Shown here piece by piece: positions 50,738 to 57,306 of a stretch of 64,000 nt of DNA (its first letter is position 1; the number at the start of each line of letters is the position of its first letter). The stretch comes from Planctomycetaceae bacterium (GTDB taxonomy: Bacteria; Planctomycetota; Planctomycetia; Pirellulales; Thermoguttaceae). The stretch covers positions 1-64,000 of the forward strand of contig JAAYAY010000049.1 in NCBI GenBank assembly GCA_012719125.1. The letters are read 5' to 3'. A program made the translations under genes and the position numbers. The notes beneath the pieces are model-generated. The model saw only the letters and a program-made list of their open reading frames with translations, was not told where the DNA came from and did no database searches.

Positions 50738-50765
50738 CCTGAACCCCGAACCCCGAACCCTGAAC
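50738..50765 (+). repeat. Heptanucleotide array of CCTGAAC/CCCGAAC units
   Basis: Four phased heptads (CCTGAAC, CCCGAAC, CCCGAAC, CCTGAAC), with a degenerate fifth before them (50731-50737). They are the same TGAACCC family as at 27827-27882, in the same sense relative to transcription. They fill the spacer after the tandem vWA gene and end 14 nt before the PP2C start codon. Confidence 0.85.
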
Positions 50766-50779
50766 CCCAAGTAGATGTC

Positions 50780-52060
50780 ATGCCGTTTGAGTGGCGGGTA
50801 TTCGAGTTGGCAAAGGAGCCCGAGCATCCGGATCAGAACCAGGATGCCTGGTGGCTCAACGCCCACGAGGGCGTGGCTGCCATTGCCGACGGCGTGACCT
50901 CGGGCATCTTCTCGCGTCAATGGGCTCAGATCCTCACCCGGGCGGCCGTGGCCGACTGGCCCGACCCCAGCGACGACGAGCGGTTTTCCCGTTGGCTGGC
51001 CGATTTGCGGGCTCGTTGGGAAAGCGAGATCGATACGTCGGGGCTGGCCTGGTATCAGCGAGCCAAGCTGCGCGAAGGCGGCTTCTCCACCCTGGTGTGG
51101 TTGCGGCTGCTCGACAATCAGGGGCTGCGCGACGGCCGGGATCAGTCGCCGGTCGAAGTGATGGCGGTCGGCGACAGTTGCGTCTTTCACGTTCGCAACG
51201 ACGCGTTGCTGGAGTCGTTCCCGTTGGAAGCCTCATCGCAGTTCGACAACAGCCCCCTGGTTCTGGGCAGCGTCGACCTGAAGCGGGACGGTCAGCTTCA
51301 GTTCGAAAGGCTGGAGATCTCGTGCCGCACGGGCGACATGCTGGTCCTGTGCACCGATGCCGTGGCGGCCTGGGCCTTGGATCGGTACGAGCAGGGCGAG
51401 CCTGTCGTCTGGTCGCAGTACTGGGATATGCCTCCGGAGGCATGGGTGGATGAAGTCTGCTCGTTGCGAAATCAGGGGAGGATGCGTTACGACGATGCGA
51501 CCCTTCTTCTGCTCCGCGTGGGACAGGCATCCGGCGACCCGGCCGAGGAGTATGTGCCACCGGTGATCCGGTTGCCCGAGAACTCCCTCACGGACGAACC
51601 GCCCGAAGTGGATCTTCTGGCTGTGGACGACTGGGGCGAGCCGGGAGTCGCGACTGACGTTCCTACCCAAGTCATCGCGGCCGACGAACCGACCCGCGTC
51701 ATACCGGATGCGTACGGTTTACGAACTCCCGAGCCGGAGCCGGAACCGGAGGATGCGCCGGACATGTATGACTTGCGGGCACCGGACCCGGAACCGCGGG
51801 CTGGACCCGGACTGCCGCCGCCGCTGCCGCCCAATCTTCGAACGGGAACCCCGCCGCCGACGCCATCCAACCGGCCTGCTGACGACGACTGGCGCGATCA
51901 GGTCAACGCCATCTCGGAACGACTCTTCAAGAAACTGTCGGAAGGGCTCTCACGCGGCGCCGACAAGCTCCAGGAAGCCAAGGAGTCGGCCATGAAGAAG
52001 CTGCGCGAAAGGAAAGAAGGCAAACCGAAGGACGACGGTTCGGAAAGACCAGGCCCGTAG
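50780..52060 (+). CDS. PP2C-type protein phosphatase with disordered C-terminus
   Basis: 426 residues from ATG 50780. PP2C motifs: HPDQNQDAWW (about 16-25), GVAAIADGVTSG (about 31-42, metal Asp), REGGFSTLVWLRL (about 98), MAVGDSCVFHV (about 131) and YDDATLLLLRVG (about 238, C-terminal metal Asp). Residues about 255-360 are an acidic Pro/Glu/Asp-rich tail with repeated PTQVI/PTRVI and EPEPEPED, then a basic helix. The tail may be a docking or phosphorylation segment for the FHA protein. No Shine-Dalgarno is seen, but a heptad array sits just upstream. Confidence 0.88.
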   Translation: MPFEWRVFELAKEPEHPDQNQDAWWLNAHEGVAAIADGVTSGIFSRQWAQILTRAAVADWPDPSDDERFSRWLADLRARWESEIDTSGLAWYQRAKLREGGFSTLVWLRLLDNQGLRDGRDQSPVEVMAVGDSCVFHVRNDALLESFPLEASSQFDNSPLVLGSVDLKRDGQLQFERLEISCRTGDMLVLCTDAVAAWALDRYEQGEPVVWSQYWDMPPEAWVDEVCSLRNQGRMRYDDATLLLLRVGQASGDPAEEYVPPVIRLPENSLTDEPPEVDLLAVDDWGEPGVATDVPTQVIAADEPTRVIPDAYGLRTPEPEPEPEDAPDMYDLRAPDPEPRAGPGLPPPLPPNLRTGTPPPTPSNRPADDDWRDQVNAISERLFKKLSEGLSRGADKLQEAKESAMKKLRERKEGKPKDDGSERPGP

Positions 52061-52085
52061 CGAACTTGGACGGATTCAACCCCCG

Positions 52086-53318
52086 ATGAATGCGCCGCCG
52101 GAACTCCCAATCAGGAATCACGACGATCGGGCACGATCTCGCCGCCTGATTCTCGATGCTTCGGTGGGCGGGGCGTTGGTCCTCGCCTTGTTGATCGTCT
52201 TGGTCATCGATGCGCTGAGCGGCCAGGAAGCCGCCAGGCAGCCGGTGATCCAAGAGGTCGTCGGGGAAACCAAGCCGGCCGAGTTGGTGGCGACGCGTCT
52301 GCGTCTGGCGGTAACGCCGCCGGAGTACGACGACATGGGGAGCCTGCTGGACACGCTGGGGCAGGGCTATCAGTACGAGACGATTCAACTCGACGATCTG
52401 CTCGCGGCCGATCGGTTGAAATGCCACGACGTGGTCTTCCTGACCTGCGGAGGCGTTCCGACAAGTTGGCTGAGCCAGCGCTTGCGCGACAGCGAGCGCG
52501 GTTCGGCGGGCGTCTATCGGGCAAAGCCGGAAACCGTGCGGGCCCTGTACGACAGCCTGCGCGATTTCGTCCGCGACGGAGGCACCTTGTACGTTTCCGA
52601 CTTCCATTTCGACGTGCTCGTGATCGCTTTCCCCGAATATGTCGATGAGCAGGCAGTCGGACGAGGGGCCGTGCAGACCATCGAAGCAACAGTGGTCGAC
52701 GAAGGCCTGAAAGGGCAGTTGGGCGAAAAGATCTCGTTGCGGTTCGACAAGCGAGACTGGCGTCCCGCAGCGTTCCGAACCACCAAGGTCACGACCTATC
52801 TGGAAGGCGAATTCGAACTGCTCGACGGCACTCGCCGCGAAGGTGCCCTGTTGGTCAGCTTCCCGTACGGAAAGGGAACCGTGGTCTTCACCTCGTTTCA
52901 CAACGAAGCCCAGAACAGCGATATCGAGAAACTCCTGCTACGCTACCTGGTCTTCGCGACGGTGACCGCCCGGGAACAGGAAGACGTCCGGCAAGTGCTG
53001 GTGAAAGGCGGCTTCTCTCCTCGCCAGCGCAACCTGCTCGCCTTGACAACCGAAGAGCAGCCGATCACCGACTCCTACCAGCACGAAGAGGTGGGCCCCC
53101 TGCAATTCGTCCTCGGTTTCGCCAACCGTGGGGCCAGGTTGAGGCTCACCGTGACGAGTCCCGGCGGTGAACGACTGGAGAAGTCGGGGCAGGAGACGTT
53201 CTCGATCCGTATCGAACAGGCCAAGGTCGGAAAGTGGCAGTACACGATCGCACCGGAGCAGGTCCCGTACCGGAACTTTCCCTTCACATTGACGGTCGCG
53301 GAGAAGGCCGACCAGTGA
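52086..53318 (+). CDS. Membrane-anchored GATase-like protein
   Basis: 410 residues from ATG 52086, 25 nt after the PP2C stop. One transmembrane helix (about 23-45, SVGGALVLALLIVLVI). Residues about 65-285 resemble the class I glutamine-amidotransferase/ThuA-like fold: TPPEYDDMGSLLDTLGQGYQY, CHDVVFLTCGG (a Cys at the position expected after strand beta), FVRDGGTLYVSDFHFD, GALLVSFPYGKGTVVFTSFHN. The C-terminus (about 340-410) is an Ig-like beta domain (RLRLTVTSPGGERLEKSG). It ends the plus arm of large cluster genes; role unknown. Confidence 0.65.
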   Translation: MNAPPELPIRNHDDRARSRRLILDASVGGALVLALLIVLVIDALSGQEAARQPVIQEVVGETKPAELVATRLRLAVTPPEYDDMGSLLDTLGQGYQYETIQLDDLLAADRLKCHDVVFLTCGGVPTSWLSQRLRDSERGSAGVYRAKPETVRALYDSLRDFVRDGGTLYVSDFHFDVLVIAFPEYVDEQAVGRGAVQTIEATVVDEGLKGQLGEKISLRFDKRDWRPAAFRTTKVTTYLEGEFELLDGTRREGALLVSFPYGKGTVVFTSFHNEAQNSDIEKLLLRYLVFATVTAREQEDVRQVLVKGGFSPRQRNLLALTTEEQPITDSYQHEEVGPLQFVLGFANRGARLRLTVTSPGGERLEKSGQETFSIRIEQAKVGKWQYTIAPEQVPYRNFPFTLTVAEKADQ

Positions 53319-53336
53319 ACTTGGAGGACTCGCGTC

Positions 53337-53672
53337 ATGAATACGAGTCTGCCGGACCAGTCGCAGGATCCCTTCCGACTCCAGGGCAAGAACCCGAAAA
53401 GGGTAGCACCGGCCGTCCGCAGGAACATAAGAATCCAACGCCAGAGGATCCGTGGTTGGATAGTCTCGTTCCTGATGCTTGTTGTGGGCGGCGTGATAAG
53501 CATACGGGTTTCGTGGATTCCCAATGGAACCGCCGTCTTTTGCCTGGTACTGAGCCCCTTCTGCCTCTTCGGAGCCCTCGCCGACCGCTGGATACTCGTC
53601 CGACAGAGAGCGAAACTCGCCGAGTGTGAGCGGCTAATTGTCTTGGGGGAGGACGCGAACCGGCGACCCTGA
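53337..53672 (+). CDS. Small two-helix membrane protein
   Basis: 111 residues from ATG 53337 with GGAGG about 10 nt upstream. A basic N-terminal part (VAPAVRRNIRIQRQRIRG) is followed by two hydrophobic helices (WIVSFLMLVVGGVISI and TAVFCLVLSPFCLFGAL) and a charged C-terminal tail. It follows the GATase-like gene by 18 nt on the same strand. I recognise no family. Confidence 0.6.
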   Translation: MNTSLPDQSQDPFRLQGKNPKRVAPAVRRNIRIQRQRIRGWIVSFLMLVVGGVISIRVSWIPNGTAVFCLVLSPFCLFGALADRWILVRQRAKLAECERLIVLGEDANRRP

Positions 53673-53822
53673 CTCCTTGTCCCAGTTGGGGGGCAACAGA
53701 GGACAGATTGGGGGTCCTGGCACTCCCTCCACCGTTCTTATATCATGGCCCTCTTGAACGTTAGCTGACGATCGCGGTACTTGTTGCCCTCAAACCCTGG
53801 ACCAACATGAGGCTGGTAGCGG

Positions 53823-54710
53823 ATGACGACGCGAGCTGAGGAATTTGCCGGGCTGTCCGTGGCGCTGACGACTCCGTTCCGCAACGGCGAGGTGGATTAC
53901 GAGACCCTGCAGGCACAGGTTGAGTTCCAGGTAGAGGCCGGTACAACCTGCGTCTGCCCGGTGGGGACCACGGGGGAATGTCCCACCTTGTCTCACGAGG
54001 AACACGAGCGGGTCATTCAGGCGGTTGTCGAGGCCGCCGCCGGGCGGATCAAGGTCATGCCGGGCACTGGTTCGAACAGCACCCAGGAGGCGTTGCGCCT
54101 GACCCGTTGGGCCGCGGCCAAAGGGGCCGACGCCGCACTGGTCGTGGCGCCCTACTACAACAAGCCGACTCAGGAAGGCTTTCTGGCCCACTTCCAGACC
54201 CTGGCCGACGCGGTCGACATTCCCATCTGCGTCTACAACATCCCGGGCCGCACGGGCAAGAACATCGAGCCGGACACCATTCTTCGCATGGCGGAACGGC
54301 CCAATATCTCGCTGGTCAAGGAAGCCACGGGATCGATGGACCAGGCCTCTCAGATCCTCGCCGGGAGCGACATTACCTTGCTCAGCGGTGACGACAGCCT
54401 GACGCTCCCCCTAATGTCGATGGGCGGACGGGGTGTGATTTCGGTCGTGGGGAACATCTTTCCGAAAGACATGATCGCCCTCATTTCCGCCTTCGAGTCC
54501 GGAGACATCGCCGAGGCGCGACGCTGGCACCACAAGCTCTTCCCCTTGTGCCGCGACATGCTCGGCATGTCCACCAACCCGATTCCCATCAAGGCGGCCA
54601 TGAAGATTCTGGGCCGCGATACGGGCGAATTGAGGATGCCAATGACCCCCCTCTCCCCTCAGCAGGAAGAGAACTTGCGTGCTACACTTGTGAAGTACGG
54701 AGCACTGTAA
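53823..54710 (+). CDS. dapA: 4-hydroxy-tetrahydrodipicolinate synthase
   Basis: 295 residues, the normal DapA length. VGTTGE (about residues 46-51), [11 protein letters not shown] (about 109-119), [10 protein letters not shown] (about 137-146) and SLVKEATG with the Schiff-base Lys at about 166 are all present. [10 protein letters not shown] follows. It condenses pyruvate with aspartate semialdehyde in lysine and cell-wall precursor synthesis. Related aldolases (N-acetylneuraminate lyase family) share the fold, but the YYNKP and GRT motifs favour DapA. It is separated from the cluster by 150 bp and starts an ordinary metabolic region. Confidence 0.92.
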   Translation: MTTRAEEFAGLSVALTTPFRNGEVDYETLQAQVEFQVEAGTTCVCPVGTTGECPTLSHEEHERVIQAVVEAAAGRIKVMPGTGSNSTQEALRLTRWAAAKGADAALVVAPYYNKPTQEGFLAHFQTLADAVDIPICVYNIPGRTGKNIEPDTILRMAERPNISLVKEATGSMDQASQILAGSDITLLSGDDSLTLPLMSMGGRGVISVVGNIFPKDMIALISAFESGDIAEARRWHHKLFPLCRDMLGMSTNPIPIKAAMKILGRDTGELRMPMTPLSPQQEENLRATLVKYGAL

Positions 54711-54768
54711 GCAGTGGGTCGCTCCTGCCGGGTGCGATCGCAGACAACCGACCTCGAGCCCGCATCGG

Positions 54769-55923
54769 ATGGCCAGTCCAGCACCCCGACCGCCGACAAA
54801 CAGCCCACGGCTCCTGCTACTCTGTGAGTATCCCACCGTCAGCGGCGGCGAACAGTCGATGCTCTCCACGATCCCTTTCGTCGAGCAGGCCGGATTCTCC
54901 GTGACGGTGGCCTGCCCCCAATCCGGTCCCCTTGCAACCAGGTTGGGCGAACTGCAAGTCGACCACATCCCGTTCGACACGCAGACGTCTGGCGGGCAGC
55001 GGTTCCCGCAGAACGAGTCTCGCCAGCAACTGCGGAGCCTGCTCGTCCGAGAGAAGCCGGATCTGCTCCACGCCAACAGCCTCTCGACCGGACGACTCTC
55101 GGGACCGGTCGCCGCGGACCTGGGAATCCCCAGCGTTGCCCATCTGCGCGACATTGTCGGCCTGAGCCGCCGCGCCGTCGCCGACTTGAATCAGCATCGC
55201 CGCTTGCTGGCCGTCTCGGAAGCCACGCGAGATTTCCACCTGGGACAAGGCGTGAGTGCGGCACGGACCTTCGTGCTGCATAACGGAGTTGATCTCCAGC
55301 ACTTCCGCCCCGGAACCGAGCGGACCTGGCTGCGGAACCAACTCGAGTTGCCGCCTTCAAGCGGCCTGGTCGTCACGGTGGGTCAGATCGGCCTGCGGAA
55401 AGGGCACGATGTGCTCGTCGACGCGGCCATCCGCGTTTCGGCCGAGTTGCCCCACGTTCATTGGCTGGTGGTGGGAGAACGGTTCTCGCAGAAGGACGAA
55501 TCGAGGCAATTCGAGGCCGACTTGCATGAAGCCGCCGGCGGTCCCCTCGGAGGGCAAATGCACCTGCTCGGGTGGCGCGACGATGTGGATCGAATCCTCC
55601 GTGAGGCCGACCTGCTCGTCCATGCGTCGCGGCAGGAACCCCTAGGACGCGTGCTGTTGGAGGCCGCGGCGTCCGGCCTGCCCGTGGTGGCCACCGACGT
55701 GGGCGGAACTCGCGAAATCTTCCCGTCGGAAGACGAAGGCGCGATTCTGGTGCCCGCAGGGGACGCGCCGGCGTTGGCCGAGGCAATCGTCCGTGTGCTG
55801 GCCGACGAAGCCGTCAGAAAGTCGCTGGCGAGGGCAATACGCCGCCGAGCCGAAGCGGCCTTCGATCTGCCTCTTGCCGCCGCCAATCTCGTCGAACACT
55901 ATCGGCAAGTGCTGCAAGGCTGA
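54769..55923 (+). CDS. Glycosyltransferase family 4
   Basis: 384 residues from ATG 54769. N-terminal Rossmann domain: LLLLCEYPTVSGGEQSMLS (about 15-33), LLHANSLSTGRLSG, HLRDIVGLS. C-terminal donor domain: FVLHNGVDLQHFRPG, VVTVGQIGLRKGHDVLV, HLLGWRDDVDRILREADLLV, and SRQEPLGRVLLEAAASGLPVVATDVGG with the E-x7-E donor-binding pattern. It is a retaining GT4 enzyme; acceptor and donor are unknown. It lies 58 bp after dapA on the same strand. Confidence 0.88.
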   Translation: MASPAPRPPTNSPRLLLLCEYPTVSGGEQSMLSTIPFVEQAGFSVTVACPQSGPLATRLGELQVDHIPFDTQTSGGQRFPQNESRQQLRSLLVREKPDLLHANSLSTGRLSGPVAADLGIPSVAHLRDIVGLSRRAVADLNQHRRLLAVSEATRDFHLGQGVSAARTFVLHNGVDLQHFRPGTERTWLRNQLELPPSSGLVVTVGQIGLRKGHDVLVDAAIRVSAELPHVHWLVVGERFSQKDESRQFEADLHEAAGGPLGGQMHLLGWRDDVDRILREADLLVHASRQEPLGRVLLEAAASGLPVVATDVGGTREIFPSEDEGAILVPAGDAPALAEAIVRVLADEAVRKSLARAIRRRAEAAFDLPLAAANLVEHYRQVLQG

Positions 55924-56094
55924 ACGGCCTTGCATAATCTGGCGAGGAATGGCTGTCATTCGGATAGCCGCGTGGGCTTGCCTCGCGCTTGGAAGTGTCT
56001 CGGCGAGACCCGCACATAACGAAGCGCTGGACAAGCCCAAGCGGCTATCAGTTTTCCCCCGCAGCGGGTATAGTATGTGCGGAGGAATCAGATC

Positions 56095-57261
56095 ATGGAA
56101 ATTCTCGGAAGATGGCACGAAACCGGTATCCCCGTCCGCCTTCACGTTGAAGGCGGTCGCGTTGCCGAAGTGAGCCAGCTCGATGCAAGTCCCGAGGCGT
56201 CAAGCCAGTTGCCGTGGATTGCGCCGGGCCTGATCGAAATGCAGCTCAACGGCTATCGCGGCCAGGAGTTCAGCTCGAATCAACTCACCGTCGAACGAAT
56301 CGGCGACATCGTCGGCGCGACGACGGCGATGGGCGTGGCCCGGTTTCTACCCACGTTTACCACCCATACATTCGACACGCTGACATACGGTCTTCGCATC
56401 CTGGACGAGGCCTGCCGCCGGGACGAGCGAATCGGCGCTCGCATCCCGGGCGTTCACCTGGAAGGCCCGTACATCTCGCCCGAAGACGGCCCGCGGGGGG
56501 CCCATCCGCGTGCGAACTGCCGGCGTCCCAGTTGGGAGGAGTTCTGCCGGTTGCAGGAGGCGGCAGGAGGGCGAATCCGGGTCCACACGGTGTCGCCCGA
56601 ATTCGAAGAGGCCTTCGACTACATCGCCAAGGTCGCCGACTCCGGGGTGATTGTCTCGCTCGGCCACACGGCGGCCGCGCCGGACCAGATCCGCCGCGCC
56701 GCCGACGCCGGCGCGACAATGAGCACCCATCTGGGAAACGGATCCCATGCGATGCTGCCTCGCCATCGCAATTACCTGTGGGCGCAGATGGCCGACGATC
56801 GGCTCACGGCGGGCCTGATTGTCGACGGCCACCACCTGCCTCCGGACGTCGTCAAATCGATCATCCGTGCCAAGGAACCGGGCCGTTGCGTCCTGGTCAG
56901 CGATCTGTCGGGATACGCCGGGCTCGCCCCCGGACGCTACCAGACGGACCTGTGCGACCTTGAGATTCTCCCCACAGGCAAGGTGGTTGTCGCCGGGCAG
57001 CAAGAAGTCCTGGCCGGAGCTTCGCTCCCCCTGTACGGCGGCGTCGCCAACGCAATGAACTTCGCGGGGCTTGACCTCTCGACCGCCGTCGGCATGGCGA
57101 CCCGAAAACCCGCAGAATTGTTGGGACTCGAACCGGTTCGTGCCGAGGTGGGATCACCTGCCGACTTCATCCTTTTCGACCTGCCTCGAGAATCCCCTGA
57201 GGGATGCACGATGAAGCTCCGAGAGACGATTCTCGGCGGGGAGACAGTCTGGAAGGTATGA
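56095..57261 (+). CDS. nagA: N-acetylglucosamine-6-phosphate deacetylase
   Basis: 388 residues from ATG 56095 (GGAGGA upstream; GTG 56077 is rejected). Key blocks: WIAPGLIEMQLNGYRGQEF, VHLEGPYISPEDG (metal Glu, about residue 124), VSLGHTAAAPDQI (His), MSTHLGNGSHAML (His) and LVSDLSGYAGLAPG (catalytic Asp). YGGVANAMNFAGLDL follows. The usual HLFNAM reads HLGNGSH, a divergence seen here rather than the textbook motif. It converts GlcNAc-6-P to GlcN-6-P. The next gene, 45 bp on, is a sugar nucleotidyltransferase-kinase, so an amino-sugar salvage operon is plausible. Confidence 0.85.
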   Translation: MEILGRWHETGIPVRLHVEGGRVAEVSQLDASPEASSQLPWIAPGLIEMQLNGYRGQEFSSNQLTVERIGDIVGATTAMGVARFLPTFTTHTFDTLTYGLRILDEACRRDERIGARIPGVHLEGPYISPEDGPRGAHPRANCRRPSWEEFCRLQEAAGGRIRVHTVSPEFEEAFDYIAKVADSGVIVSLGHTAAAPDQIRRAADAGATMSTHLGNGSHAMLPRHRNYLWAQMADDRLTAGLIVDGHHLPPDVVKSIIRAKEPGRCVLVSDLSGYAGLAPGRYQTDLCDLEILPTGKVVVAGQQEVLAGASLPLYGGVANAMNFAGLDLSTAVGMATRKPAELLGLEPVRAEVGSPADFILFDLPRESPEGCTMKLRETILGGETVWKV

Positions 57262-57306
57262 TTCCGGTGGGCAGGGGGAAGATCCATATCCTGGGGAGAT
57301 GACAAG

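Noticed and set aside
53823..54710. N-acetylneuraminate lyase rather than DapA
   Set aside because: YYNKP and YNIPGRT motifs and the conserved TT pair favour DapA, and no sialic-acid genes adjoin.
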